This document shows positions 22,637 to 34,688 of a stretch of DNA of 64,000 nt, piece after piece. Origin of the DNA: Trichoderma breve (taxonomy: Eukaryota; Ascomycota; Sordariomycetes; Hypocreales; Hypocreaceae); the NCBI RefSeq assembly GCF_028502605.1, contig NC_079232.1, positions 5,022,001-5,086,000 of the forward strand. Direction: 5' to 3'. The first letter of the stretch is position 1. The number at the start of each line of letters is the position of its first letter. The notes below the pieces were generated by a model. It was not told the DNA's origin. It ran no database searches and saw nothing but the letters and a program-made list of their open reading frames with translations. The position numbers and the translations under genes were made by a program.

Positions 22637-25600
22637 ATGACTGCAGTACGAGGCCCGCGTCTCCAGGTCGGGTCCGCGGCGTGGGTCGGGGAAGAGCGAG
22701 CATCTGCGCTGGAGATTGTGCAGTCAGAAGTAGAGGAATTCTCTTTTTCTGCCCACAATGAGGTTGAATGGCTTAATGAGCATATGGCTGCAATATTCAA
22801 CGAGAACGAAGTGTTTGTCTCTCCCATCCCCCTTCACTATCCACTATCCACTATGATGGATGGCTGCTGACACCCTTTTCCAGTAACATCACAGAAGCTT
22901 TTAAAACTCCCAGTAAACTTAGGGGCAAAACACCCCATACGATTCGGAAGGCTAATGCAGCAGAGACACGAGTGGTGGGTTTACTTGACCGTCCCTAATG
23001 AAACGTCACTCTAATATACAACAATTAGCCTCTGTCCGATGTATTCGCAGCAGCACCTCCTAGTGTTTCGAAGAATCAACCTCCCACCCCTACCACTCGC
23101 TTCCAGCCTCCTCAGCTACACCAGGTCGCGGCAAAAGCAATACCACTAGTCACCAAACCCGTCTCCCCTCAGCGCCATGTCTTCTCTCCCCAGCGACCGC
23201 CTCCTCCTCGAGCTATGCAGGATTCTGGTTATTATGGAAGCCAGGAGTTCATTGCCACGGACCCTAGCGAAGCTGCAGAGCCCGAAGACCTTGCGAGTCC
23301 CTACAGCGATATTGTATTACCCCCTGGCGGATCTTCCATACGACGGAGTCCGGTTCGAAAAATTGTTTCAGTGTCTCCCACAAAAAGCTTTCCAGCGACA
23401 AAGGAGGATTCAACAGCACGCAACTTGCCAGATGTGCCATCCGATGTTGCACAAGATGAGCTAAAGATATCAGCTAGAGATTTCGATGTGGATGAATCAT
23501 CTTCTGAACCAGCTGTAACATCGCCAGCTCCATCTTCTAGGAATCCGCCTATATCTCTCCACCAGTCTGATGAGCCTTCGGATGATGAACAGTCTGCGTC
23601 TGAGGGATCAAGCCCCATCAGGACCGTAGTTCGAAAAAGTAGCTTGAATTTTGCTTCGTTGCCAGCTAGGGAGCCTCTTACCTCGGGCAAAAGCCTTGGT
23701 GCCCGCCAGTCTCGGAACAGCCATTTCGATACCGGCAACAGTAGCAGAACAAGCTACTATCAAAGACAAACTGGTGGGAAAAGCCTTGGAAATCTCGCTA
23801 AGCACGATCCTCCACACGAGGACAAAGCCGACGGTATGGAAGTGGATGCACAAGAGGCGTCCCCCGTTTATGAAGCCTCTGAGGCTGATCGACCTGGCGT
23901 GAACCATACGAAAACATATACGCAGAGATTACAGGATCAAATCAGCATGCTGAGCAAACCACAAGGCAGCTTTGGACAAACTAAGCAGACATTGAATGCG
24001 GCAGCAACACAACAAGACTCTGTTCAAGCACAGTCCGTTACGAGTCCAAAGGCGCCCTCTGCCGAGAGGGAGCCAGTCTCTACAACGCCACGGCATTCTC
24101 CCGATGACGATGATGATGACTGGATCGAATCCCCAAATACTGCCAAAAAGGCTAGAGAAGCTAGGGAGGCCAGGGAAGCTATGGAAACAAGACCCATTCT
24201 GACCAAGAGCTTTACAGCCGACATCATGGAAGGCATTCAGGATAGAGAAGATGATGACCCACTTCACGCTGGTGAGCAGACATCTCAGGGCCTTTTCAAT
24301 GCCGTAAAATCAACATCTTCATCGACTATGCCTACGGATGCCTCTGCCCTGGCGAGGGACACTGCTCCTTTGTCCAAGGCAATCTCCATATCGAACCCCA
24401 GCCTGGCATTTTCGCAGGATGATTTCGCAGACACTCCTTCTAAATCACCCACTCGGGGCTTCCGGGATAGTCCTCTGAAGCAAGTCAAGAGCAAACTGTC
24501 GTCTATTCTGAAAAGCTCTCGCGGACTACTTGCTACAAATGCTGACGGCAAGGCCCTTATGTCACCATCGACCACCCGCCTGGCGTTGCATGCGGGGCCA
24601 TCTTCAGAGTCTGTCGTTATGAAGTCCCAAGAGATGGAATCTCAGACTGTGGAATCTGCGAGCCCAACAAAGCCAATTGCACGTCGCACAAGAGCGTCTA
24701 CAGAACGGGAAAAGGAACAGAAGCGCCGAGAGAATGAAGTTAAGCGCATGGAAGAGCAGATGGATAAGCTTGACAAGGCACGCGAGAAAGAGAGAGAAAA
24801 GGCTCGAGCATTTACCCAAGAGCAGGAGAAGGTGGCTACTATGGAAAAGGAGATTGCTGCCAAGAGACAAGACGAGAGACTGGCAATCAAGCCAACTTCT
24901 ATTCCCTCCAAGGCTGGCCCGTCCAGTCCGCGCAAGCTGAGAGCTGGCGAGCCGTCTCAGTTCAGACAAGCTGATCAAGATACTGACATGTCTGACTCTC
25001 AGCCTCCGATGCCCCCTCCTTCTTCTTCCAAGCCAACTCAACCCGGCCGTGGTAAGGACAGCAAACGACCAGTGAGACCAGTGAAAGAGACAGCCTCAAA
25101 GATAAAAGCACCCCCTACGGTTATTAGAGTCAACACCGGCTCACAGCACTCACAATTCCAGCCTGCTGGCAGCCGAGTATCCACAGCATCTCATGACACC
25201 TTGAACTCTAACCATTCGACGGCCTCATCAAAAACTAGCAAGTCCTCTTATCAGGCCAAGTCTTCAGTACCTAAAGCTGCTCCGCCCTCTGCTGGTCGAT
25301 CCAAAGCTGCGGAATTGGCCGCCAGGAAAAAGGAGCAAGATGAGAGGGAATCACAACGGCGCCGCGACGCAAAGGCAGAGATGGAGAAAAAGCGAATTGC
25401 AGCACAAGAGGAGCAGCGAAAGCAAGACCAACAGCGACGCCTTGAGTTGGAGAGGCAGAAACAGCAGGAAGAAGAGAAAAAAAGGCAGGCTGCTATTGAA
25501 AAGGCCAAGCAGACGAGAGCCCCTCCCCCAGCGGTACGATCACAGCCAAATGGCCCACCAGATTCAACCTTGGCTCAGCAGAGGTCGGCATTTTCAAAAG

Positions 25601-26583
25601 CTGAGGGTCAACCTGCTCGACCGCCCTCCCGGTTGGCTGGCATGCGCGATGATTCAAGCAGACCTGCTAGCACCATTCTATCCAACGCCGCCAAAGCGGG
25701 TGCGAAACGCACCCTGGGGCCGGAGACGACTGACGATACTTATTCAAGACCCCCGCCCTCTCGAGGTGCGCCGGCCTACCACACAAAGGATTCTAAGCGG
25801 CGCCGGACCAGTGAACATGGCGAGGATGAGTCGGACGTAGACAATGCTCCTAAACTCAAAGGCCCACCAGTGAGGCCGTCAACAGGATTCAAAAAGGTAT
25901 GTCTTGACCCAACTTGTGCCACCGATATGGACCTTCAAAATGCTAATAACTCGCAGGATCTGCCGACAAAGTCTGCCTTCCAGAATGGATATGCGGCTGC
26001 CTCACACAGTGCCACTCGAGATTTGTTCAAGGCCGCCGTCACAGCCCAACACAATAGCCACATCAAAGCAGCCAACCCTCTTGATATGGCTCAGATCTCA
26101 AAGGGCCCGATTCCATTTGCGCCAGGCTCGAGTGCTGTTGGACCTTCTCACAAGACGCCGGCCCGTCCTGGACAGTTGGCTAGTGTTAAAGGGAGCGTGA
26201 GGAAGGCCTCGCCGCGGTTCCAGAATGGCGATTCAATTGAGCTTCCCGAGATTCAGACTGACGATGACGATGACGACGACGACGAAACTGAAGGAATGAA
26301 CGTTGCTGCGTGGGCCGACTCTCCTGACTTGCGCCGTGCTCTCATGAGGCAAGAAACGATGGACCCATCGCAGATCTTTGGTCCACCGGCGCCCTTGATC
26401 ATGGAAGAAGTTTTCAATAAGAGCAAAGATAAATGGCACAAATTCCGCCAGAGGACGTCTAGTGCCAACTGGAGCGGCCTGGATCGTTTGACTGAGGATG
26501 ACATTAGAAAGGATATGGCGGCTCGCGACAAGCTGCGCCGAGATGGAGGATGGTCTTATGAGATGAGCAAAGACATGCTATAA
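22637..26583 (+). CDS. sli15: INCENP/Sli15, chromosomal passenger complex scaffold
   Basis: Inner centromere protein, the scaffold that binds and activates Aurora/Ipl1 kinase at kinetochores and the spindle midzone. Four exons: 22637-22812, 22884-22974, 23029-25896, 25957-26583, giving 1253 aa. The N-terminal block (EVEWLNEHMAAIF) matches fungal INCENP N-termini that bind Survivin/Borealin partners. The middle is long, Ser/Pro-rich and disordered, with two charged single-helix/coiled-coil stretches at about 645-715 and 845-915, rich in R, E, K and Q. An acidic run near 1150 precedes the C-terminal IN-box (VAAWADSPDLRRAL near 1161, then DPSQIFGPP), the Aurora-activating segment. The third intron (60 nt, GTATGT donor, GCTAATAAC branch point) contains no in-frame stop. 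The donor of intron 1 (GTTTGT) is weaker than the rest. The family call rests mainly on the IN-box and the layout. Confidence 0.9.
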
Positions 26584-27229
26584 ATTTGGTTAGGGTTGTA
26601 CATTACATTACGGAGAAGAGCGGATCTGGTAACGGGTTTTGCGGGAGTTGTGACTATTAAGAATCAGAAGATTTGGAATATGGAGTTGGGAATCAGTCTC
26701 TACGGCATAGGGGGATACTCATATTGCATACTTTGGAAGACGGCGGAACTATTCGGACATGGCGGTTGGCGTTTTGGGAACGACATGCATTCTTTGGCAA
26801 GGAAAGATTTGTTAGACAGCCTATTTATTACAAAAGTTGTTTTAGGTGAAATTAGTACACATTGGCTGCATTACCTTGGATATTGCTGGCTTGAAGTTAA
26901 CGCAGAAGCATCATTTGTTGATGATTGAATGACAGACAGCTAGCCTATTACGGTATAGTTGCGCTTAGTCTTATCGATATCCTTTCCTAACTGAGAACGG
27001 CTGCTGGAGGGGTCGAACTTTTTTCTGCCGTTAAGTGGGCTCAGGTCTAGAAAAAAAAATAAAACAATCCCAAGCAGCTTCATCGGAACTTGGAGGAAAC
27101 ACGCGACATTCTCTGTCGATTTTTTTCCGATATTCCTTCATCCGAAGGGCACTTGACTGTGTCGTCGGGCTCTTGTTACTTTCTGCCCTCTTGGTTGATT
27201 GGAGTTTTATATAAGAAGCGGACATCACC
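26584..27229. other. Intergenic region, INCENP 3' / helicase 5'
   Basis: Contains the INCENP 3' region and the promoter of the downstream helicase. One TACGGAG word lies near 26609. Small open frames show no recognisable domain. No further gene supported. Confidence 0.4.
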
Positions 27230-29255
27230 ATGTTTCGGAACGGAATTCGACGATGCGGCGGCTTGGCCCGCGCAGCGACTTCAAGCACCAAGCTGCTGAG
27301 CGCTCGCGCAGCCTTTCCAGCAACTCTTCCTGCACCGGTCTCATTATCTCGTTCAATAGTGCCTTTGAAGAGCTTTGCGCAATTCAACAGACTGTACAGC
27401 GCTGATGCTGCTGTCGCGGAGAGCAAGGTTCCCGAAAATGAGGCAGTTGGCGAAATCTCGTCGTTCCGAGACCTAGAGACACTCGGAGTTCATCGCAACT
27501 TGCTAGATGCAATCACCCAGGATATGCGATACGACACCATGACCCCAGTTCAATCTAAAGCGATCAACCCGGCCCTCAAGGGAACTGACATGTAAGTCAA
27601 ACAGAGGAGGAAGAGAGATGATGTCTACTCAAGTAATCATCATGCTGACTATTCTTACAAGTGTTGCTCAAGCCAAGACCGGTACTGGAAAGACGCTTGC
27701 TTTCTTGCTCCCTCTCCTACAGCGCATGATCGAAGAAGACCCGACATTGGCCACACGAAAGGCATCACGAAGTGCTAGATCTGATGATATTCGCGGCATT
27801 GTTTTGTCACCAACTCGTGAGCTCGCCGAGCAGATTGCCACCGAGGCGAAGCGACTTTGCAGACGCACCGGTCTGGTTGTTCAGTCTGCTGTTGGAGGTA
27901 CTCAGAAGTCTGCCATGCTGCGTCAGACACAGCGGCAAGGATGCCACCTCCTGGTGGCCACCCCAGGCCGCTTGAATGACCTTCTTGAGGACCCCAACAG
28001 CGGCATTGATGCTCCCAAGCTGGCTGCGCTGGTGTTGGACGAGGCCGATCGTATGCTTGATGTTGGTTTCGAAAAAGAACTCAACTCAATCCAGAGCTAC
28101 CTGCCCAAGGACAAGGTCAGACAGACGATGCTGGTCTCTGCCACCATCCCCGATAACGTCATTCAGCTTGCCCGCCAGATGGTTCGCCCCCACGATTTCG
28201 AGTTCGTTCAGACCATTCCTGAGCACGAAACCCTCACCCACGAGAGGATCCCCCAGAATGTTGTCACCGTCTCGAGCTGGGCCAACGTTTTCCCTTCACT
28301 GTTCGAGCTGATCGACCGTGAGGTTGCGGCTGCGAAGCAGGATCCTACTCTGCCCCCCTTCAAGGCCATCGTCTACTTCAACACAACCTCCATGGTCGAG
28401 CTTGCCGGTGAACTTGGCTACCAGCGGAGGCACAGTGGCCAGCTGAGAATCCCCACCTTTGCCATTCAGTCTCAGCTTTCCCAATTCCAACGGACAAAGG
28501 CGGCCGACATGTTCAGAAACTCCAAGACTGGAATTCTCTTCTCATCAGATGTCACAGCTCGTGGCATGGATTTCCCCAATGTTACTCACGTCATCCAGGT
28601 TGATGCTCCTAGGGAGCGCGAATCTTATATCCACAGACTGGGTCGTACCGGACGACAGAACAAGAGTGGTGAAGGCTGGTTGTTTGTGCCCCCCATGTCG
28701 GCAAACTCTGCCAGAAAGCTGTTGCGAGGCCTTCCGCTGAAGCCAAACAAAACACTTGAGAGTGCCGAGATTGACATCAATGCTGTGGAAGAGCTGCCCG
28801 CTTACCACGAGGAGACAAAGGCTCTCATTCAGGCACTCCCCCGGAAAATGATGGCCAGCGCGTACACCTCGCTGTTCGGTGGTCAACTTACCGACAGAGA
28901 AGACCTTGTTGACGACTTGAACGATTGGGCTGTCAAGGGCTGGGGTTGGCCAGAGCCTCCCGCCGTCTCACATAGCTGGGCCAAGAACCAAGGCCTGCTG
29001 AGATCTGGATTGAACATCCAAGACGGCCACAGTGAGCGAATGCATCGGGATGACAGGCGAGGCGATCACAGGGGCGGCCGTCGCAGCGGAGGTCGCTTCG
29101 AGCGTCGCGGTTCTTCTGATCCATTCGCTGAGATGGGACAACGTGCGCACCGTGATGCGCCGCCACCGTTTTCGAGGGGCGGCGGCCGGGGCGGTAGGGG
29201 GGGCCGAGGTGGCCGAGGAGACCGACGCGGCGGAGGCTTTGAGTCTTCGTGGTAA
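27230..29255 (+). CDS. mss116: Mitochondrial DEAD-box RNA helicase, Mss116-like
   Basis: ATP-dependent RNA helicase of the DEAD-box family. The yeast counterpart Mss116 promotes splicing of group I/II introns, translation and RNA turnover in mitochondria. Two exons: 27230-27591 and 27662-29255, with a 70-nt intron, giving 651 aa. Residues 1-60 are rich in Arg, Ser and Ala with no acidic residue, as expected of a matrix presequence. Seen in order: Q motif (F-R-D-L-E ... TPVQSKAI); motif I AKTGTGKT near 125; Ia PTRELAEQ; Ib TPGR; II DEAD near 247; III SAT; VI HRLGRTGR. The C-terminus is a basic RGG/GRGG-rich tail, typical of RNA-binding extensions in Mss116. The intron splits the codon just before motif I. 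Mitochondrial location is inferred from the presequence and family. Confidence 0.93.
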
Positions 29256-29909
29256 AATCCTTTTTCTAAACACAATGCTTGAGGGCACAACAAAGGCTGC
29301 ATTTACAAGACGCAGCGAAAACTCTCACTATTCTACGCTTTTTTGACGCTTTGTATCTGCTCAGGGTGAGGTGCTCTGCTGGATAAGGCGTGGTATTTTA
29401 CGGCTACATGTTTCAAAACTCAATCCATATAGACGGCTTGTACATTATCGTTTTTTTTTTCTACGGTGTTACTGGGTTCTACAGTTTGGAAGACGCGGGA
29501 CGGGACAAAAAAAGGGACAAATCTCCTCGATTTCTTTGTAACAAAACATCATGACGCATGTAATGATATATATTGGTTTACTCTATAGTATAGTCATGAC
29601 TTGTATTTCACACATGAAACACAATCAATTCTCACAATCGTAATGATATATGAAGACGTAATTTCACTGGTGGAAGTTGGAAACTCTGAATTGTGAAACT
29701 CGTCAACGTTTCTAGCTTGTTGGGTGAGTCCAACCACGATGGCACCATTACATGACGCTCTATTTTTCAAGGATATCACTAATTTCCCCCAAGGTGGTTC
29801 TTTCGATAGATATACATATATATATGCCCCTGGTATCAAAATAAAAGAACCGCGTGCTTTCTTGTATTCCTTCTCTTTCGATTAATGCAAATCTCGCTTC
29901 TCCTTTTTC
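29256..29909. other. Convergent 3' intergenic region, helicase / PEX7
   Basis: AT-rich spacer between two stop codons, with a T-run near 29451-29460 and TATATA runs near 29810-29825. Probably 3' UTRs and poly(A) signals. No coding signal. Confidence 0.45.
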
Positions 29910-31135
29910 TCACCGCGGGTGCATCAAAAGGTTAGCATCCCACAGCAGAACTCTCTCATCCCAACCAGCAGAAGCCACCCAGCCGCCAGCGCCAAACAAA
30001 CACCAGTCGACGCCCGTGACAAACTCCGTATGCCTGTTCATGATGCCCATTTGCGCGCCGGGCTGGGCCGTAGGGACAGGTCCCTGGGGCTGATTCGAAG
30101 CGTCGTTCCACAGCCGCACGGTCATGTCGTAGCTGGCGCTGATCAAAACGTCGCTCGCGTGGGGGCTCCATGATAGCCTCCGCACGGCGTACTCGTGGCC
30201 ATGCATGACGGAGAGCGGCCCGCCGTTAGGATTGCGGATGTCAAAGGTTCGGATCAGCCGGTCGACTCCGCCGGTGGCGATGACGGTGTCTCGGTACTTG
30301 TTCCAGTCGTGCGTGAGGATTTCGGAGGGCGGGCCACCGGCAGGCATGGCGCCGGGATGGCTTGGGGGTGCATGAACGGGAACGGTCGCGGCGAGGTGGT
30401 ATTTGGCGGACGAGGGCATTCGCAGGTCGAATATTCGGAGGTGAGAGTCGGAAGAGGCCGCTGAGATTAGGGAGGGGTTGGAAGGACAGAACGAGGCGCT
30501 GTAGGTGCAACTACCGATGGGCAGGGTCTTGATGGAGAAGGGACGGGTAGGTGACCACTAGAAGAGGTATGGTTTGTAAGTATAAAGAAAAGCAAAGGAG
30601 TGTATATCATCTATCAAGACGTACAATCTTGACGGTCCCGTCCCATGAGCTGGAGATGAAGGTATCTTTGGTAATGGGGTTCCAAGCAGCGGCAAAAGCT
30701 TCGCGATTGTGCTCGTGGAAGATCATAATGGGAAACTCCTTCATGCCAATGTCGAAGAGCTTGAGAGATCCGTCGCCGCAAGCAACCACGAGCTGGTTCT
30801 CGTTGATCTCGGACCAGGCAAGGTCGTATATCGCATCGTTTGTATCGAATCTACCGGCGCAAATTTGCAAGCCCTCTTGGTCAGCCTCAAGTCAACTCCC
30901 AACACGTACATGCTCCATTTTGAAGAGAGCCGAGCTTCTTGGATGCATATATATAAACACACGTTTTCTCAACTTGGATGCCCTGCGCCGTCAGCGCCAG
31001 GGCGAACAGCCTGCCGTTTCCGACGATGCCAAAGTTGGCGGCTGTTCCGACGGCGATTCGGGAGTCGTGGTAGGGCGAGTACTTGACCGCATAGGGATTG
31101 AACCCTTGGGTGCGGAACTCGAGCATGGCGGCCAT
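29910..31135 (-). CDS. pex7: Peroxin-7 (PEX7), PTS2 receptor
   Basis: WD40-repeat receptor that binds PTS2 signals (for example on thiolase) in the cytosol and brings cargo to the peroxisomal docking complex. Three exons: 31135-30963, 30850-30625, 30557-29910, giving 348 aa, the normal PEX7 length. Seen: N-terminal FRTQGFNPYAVKYSP, diagnostic for PEX7; WD-type repeats including DLAWSEIN, WNPITKDTFISSSWDGTVKIW, LSWSPHASDVLISASYDMTVRLW; and the final WVASAGWDERVLLWD. Choosing the acceptor at 30851 restores the family run VEKTFDTNDAIYDLAW, whereas earlier AG sites break it. Fungal PEX7 usually needs a PEX20-type co-receptor, which is not in this window. It is divergent from the AlkB-like gene with no evident functional link. 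Confidence 0.95.
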
Positions 31136-32058
31136 TGTGGTTTCGGCTTCGTCTGGTGGAGAGGAGAAGAGGAGGGGAGAGGGGAGGGGAGCGCCTCAAA
31201 GGCGCATCTAAGCTCAAGAGCAGGCTCAGAGATGGAAATGAAATGATATGCTGGGATAGAGGTATTGTGGTATGGCCAATGGACGGAAAATGAATGCTCT
31301 CAAAGTGATCCGCTGCCAGCCGTGAGCTGTTGTTTGGTTTCGGTTTGCATGTCGAGGTCCGCTTAATCTGACATGTGCCTCGGCCCTGGGATCTGCCGCC
31401 AGCTTTTTCCCCATATTCTTGGAGTGCTGCTTAAACGTGCTAACCTAGGCCTAAATTAGAAACCAAGGTAGTGAGTGAGTGAGTGATGTTGGCGACACAC
31501 GGAAAAAACAAATCTCGAGGGACTGACGGCTTCTATGTAAAAACTAACATCTCGGATGCATCAGTCTCTCTATCAAGTCTCATGTGGCTTTATAGAAATA
31601 CTTGACGTATCGAGAATTGATGCATCCCGTCTTGCGATGAAGATCGCCAACGGTTCCCCCGTTCAATTGCATCGATCTTTTCACCAGACATTTCGACCAG
31701 CTGAGCATTCGGATGGTGATCAGGCAGCCTCACCTCTACTCTCCTTTCCCCTGCTTGATGGACGTGGAATCACTTTCGTATGAATCAATGCATTTTAAAT
31801 CGATCTATCGAGGCTCCCTAATCTTTTTACCACTTTTGGACAAAGTGGATCACGTGGGTTCGTGTTGCTTTCGATGTCACGCCTCACGCCTGCCGTTAAT
31901 TGTCGTGGACTGATCGCGCATGATTTTCTCCATTACACTTACTTTATCCATCTTTTCATGAAAATTTAACCTTTGTATAGATCTAGAGCTTTGTGATATT
32001 TTTCTTTCTTTTTTTCTGTAATATTTTCTCTGCATATCTGTTGCTTTTAGGCATCTCC
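31136..32058. promoter_or_regulatory. Divergent intergenic region, PEX7 / CUE-AlkB-GRF gene
   Basis: 0.9-kb shared 5' region. It contains a short GTGA tetranucleotide run (about 31470-31486) and a T-rich stretch just before the AlkB-like start (about 31995-32020). No coding segment and no site that I can assign to a named regulator. Confidence 0.4.
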
Positions 32059-33465
32059 ATGGAGGCCTTTCTCACGCGCCCAAAGCGAAAATCGACCCAT
32101 GTAAATGCTACACCGGAACGGGAACCGGAAGCAACCCTAGAACATGTGGAAGATGGCGAAGAGTCGACCGAGATCAAGCTCGCCATGTTATCCTCATTAC
32201 ACCCTCTAATTGAACAGGAAACTCTTTTGGATGTCCTCCTCGCCCACGATGGCTCCGTCAGCAATGCGTCAGAATCTCTCAAATCCTTTCGTCCAGGAGC
32301 AAGGAAGAACGCTGTCATAGGACACCAGCAGTCCCTAAGACAATATGCAAAACCCAGTGATGGATCATTATCGCCGCCCAAGAAAAAGACAAAGTCTAAA
32401 AAGGGAAGCACACTGCACCTATATGACCCGGAAGATGTTGCAGAGCATACTCCATGTACCATTATACACAATTTTCTCCCAAGTGAGCTTGCGGATGACC
32501 TCCTGAGAGAGCTGTTAGACGAAGCCAAATCCTTTGAGCAAATCACATTCAAGCTATTCGAGAATATTGTGGCCAGCCCGCACACTTCATGCTTATTTCT
32601 CGAGTCTTTCGAAAAGATCCAGGAGCAAAAGCATGATTATTTTTATAATGGAGGCATGCTGAATGTGAGTTCTTATTTTCTGTTAGCCTGGCTAATTTGA
32701 CTCCCTTGTACGCTCGTCAGAATTGGCACAAAGCTGATGGTTCCTGTGGTCTTGTAGGATGTACGCAAACTCACGCCGGCACTTGCTAAAGTAAAACCAA
32801 TCGTCCAAGAGACAGTCAATGAGCAGATCCAAACTCGCATCAAGACTAGATACCCTGGAGGCAAAAAACTGAGACATCAACCATCTAAGCCATGGGTGCC
32901 AAACGCCGCATTTGTCAATTGCTACGCTGGAGCCCAACAGAACGTAGGGTGGCATAGCGATCATCTTACATACCTGGGCCCCCGAGCTGTTATCGGATCA
33001 ATCTCCCTGGGCGTTGCACGGGAGTTTCGTGTGCGCAAAATCCTACCGCGAGATGCGGAAACGAAACGCCCAGATGATCCAGACGGCGAGGGTCAGATAT
33101 CAATTCACCTGCCACATAACTCTCTCCTTGTGATGCATGCCGAGATGCAAGAAGAGTGGAAGCATTCTATTTCCCCAGCACTGTCCATCGATCCACATCC
33201 CATCGCAGGGAACAAGCGGATCAACATCACGTATCGAGACTATCGGGCAGAGATGCACCCTTCCCTTACACCAAGATGTCACTGTAAGGTTCCTTGCGTG
33301 CTGCGTGTTGTGCAGCGAAAAAAAGAGAACCATGGAAAATACTTTTGGATGTGCTATGCGAGCGCCATCCCTGACAAAGATGGGTGTACATTTTTCGAAT
33401 GGGCTGAATTTGATGAAGACGGAATCCCTATACGTAACAAGAAGACGACCTTGAAGCCGCCTTGA
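32059..33465 (+). CDS. CUE-AlkB-GRF protein (2OG-Fe(II) dioxygenase, ALKBH2/3-like)
   Basis: Predicted Fe(II)/2-oxoglutarate-dependent DNA/RNA dealkylase. Two exons: 32059-32664 and 32758-33465, giving 437 aa. Domains: a CUE-like helical module at about 37-77 (ubiquitin-binding in known members), a basic linker with PPKKKTKSKK (possible NLS), the AlkB fold at about 150-365, and a GRF zinc finger at about 374-424 (CHCKVPC, then HGKYFWMC and a later Cys; nucleic-acid binding in other GRF proteins). Catalytic residues seen: HxD at His268/Asp270, distal His338, and the AlkB Arg pair in RINITYRDYR (Arg356/362) that binds 2OG. The start at 32059 is chosen because the longer in-frame version begins without ATG and is a hydrophobic leader-like run. 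The upstream neighbour is PEX7 (divergent). Substrate (DNA or RNA) is not decidable here. Confidence 0.88.
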
Positions 33466-33878
33466 CACAATTAACCTGAATCTACACAGTGAAAAGAGTC
33501 ACCAGAGACTTCTATTGTGCCCAATTTCTGCAAATATGCCTGATGCTCATGACCAAAGAAGCTTTTCGCATCCTCAAACGTATCTCAAGATCTTTTTGGG
33601 TCTGTTATTCTGCTTGTTCACAGCCTGCTCTTATATCGGAGCTGCAAGACTGTGTGAGACAGTGGGAACGACGTGTGAGATTTTAGGCCCCACTGTACTC
33701 CGTATACATACACCAAAACTTGCACCTTTAAGTACCTAGCTCAACACACTTCCGTGCTTGCAACAATCTCTCTCTATTTCCGCCTGCTTCCCTTTTATTC
33801 TCACTTTCTCTCTTCTGTCATTGTCCACTACAATTTTGCTCAGCGTTCATCGTCATTTTCTTCCGCACGAACATCATC
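33466..33878. other. Intergenic region upstream of RIB7
   Basis: 3' end of the AlkB-like gene and promoter of RIB7. It carries one ACTCCGTA word near 33698 and is pyrimidine-rich from about 33760 to the RIB7 start. Nothing else recognised. Confidence 0.45.
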
Positions 33879-34688
33879 ATGGCTGAGAAACTCACATTTC
33901 CCGCCGAATCAGCGGCTCTTCTCGAACCTCACCTACCCCCAACACCGAGTTCTGAGGATGCCTCAAGGTCACGCCCCTTTGTCACGTTAACCTTTGCGAC
34001 TTCACTCGATTCCAGTCTGTCACTGGCGCCCGGAGTCCGCACTCGTCTGTCTGGCCCAGGTTCAAAGGCCATGACCCACTACCTACGGACCCGGCACGCA
34101 GCAATTCTTGTTGGTGTGTCTACGGTGTTGGCAGACGATCCGGCTCTCAACTGCCGGATTGCAGGAGCTTCCCACCAGCCTCGGCCCATTATCATTGACG
34201 CCAACCTTCGATGGACGCCACGCCGCTCTGACAAAGTCTTTGAAGTGTGTCGGAGCGGTGCCGGGCTTGCTCCTTTTGTCCTCACTGGCATAGACGCCTC
34301 GAAGCTGCCTCCCGAGAGTGTTGAGCTGCTTCATGAGCATGGAGGCAAATACATTCATGTGCCCACTACCCGATCAGAAGCAACTGCTCGACTACGGTTC
34401 AGCTGGGACGACATTCTCACCGCTCTCCAGGCAGAAAATCTGGACAGCGTCATGGTCGAGGGCGGCGGCCAGATTATCAATTCGCTCCTCGATCCTGCTT
34501 ACCACAACCTGATCGACTCGGTCATTGTGACGATTGCGCCGACGTGGCTGGGACAAGGCGGCGTGGTTGTGTCTCCAGACCGGGTCACCGACTCAGCAGG
34601 AGTTCCTTTTCCGGTTGCGAGACTCTCGCATGTATCATGGCACCCATTCGGCGAAGACGTTGTGCTGTGCGGCACGCTCCGGGAATAG
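33879..34688 (+). CDS. rib7: RIB7, riboflavin-pathway pyrimidine reductase
   Basis: 2,5-diamino-6-ribosylamino-4(3H)-pyrimidinone 5'-phosphate reductase, the NADPH-dependent second step from GTP towards riboflavin in fungi (reduction precedes deamination). Intronless, 269 aa, close to the known fungal length. Seen: FVTLTFATSLDSSL near 33, the typical RibD_C N-terminal strand; HYLRTRHAAILVGVSTVLADDP, the reductase helix and loop; RPIIIDANLRW; and VMVEGGGQIINSLL, the nucleotide-binding Glu-Gly-Gly-Gly turn. There is no deaminase domain, as expected for the eukaryotic enzyme. It sits in a run of same-strand housekeeping genes (AlkB-like, RIB7, ribokinase) without evidence for co-regulation. Confidence 0.93.
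   Translation: MAEKLTFPAESAALLEPHLPPTPSSEDASRSRPFVTLTFATSLDSSLSLAPGVRTRLSGPGSKAMTHYLRTRHAAILVGVSTVLADDPALNCRIAGASHQPRPIIIDANLRWTPRRSDKVFEVCRSGAGLAPFVLTGIDASKLPPESVELLHEHGGKYIHVPTTRSEATARLRFSWDDILTALQAENLDSVMVEGGGQIINSLLDPAYHNLIDSVIVTIAPTWLGQGGVVVSPDRVTDSAGVPFPVARLSHVSWHPFGEDVVLCGTLRE

Noticed and set aside
31993..32058. Hydrophobic N-terminal extension of the AlkB-like protein
   Set aside because: The extended frame does not begin with ATG and lies in a T-rich leader; the ATG at 32059 fits better.
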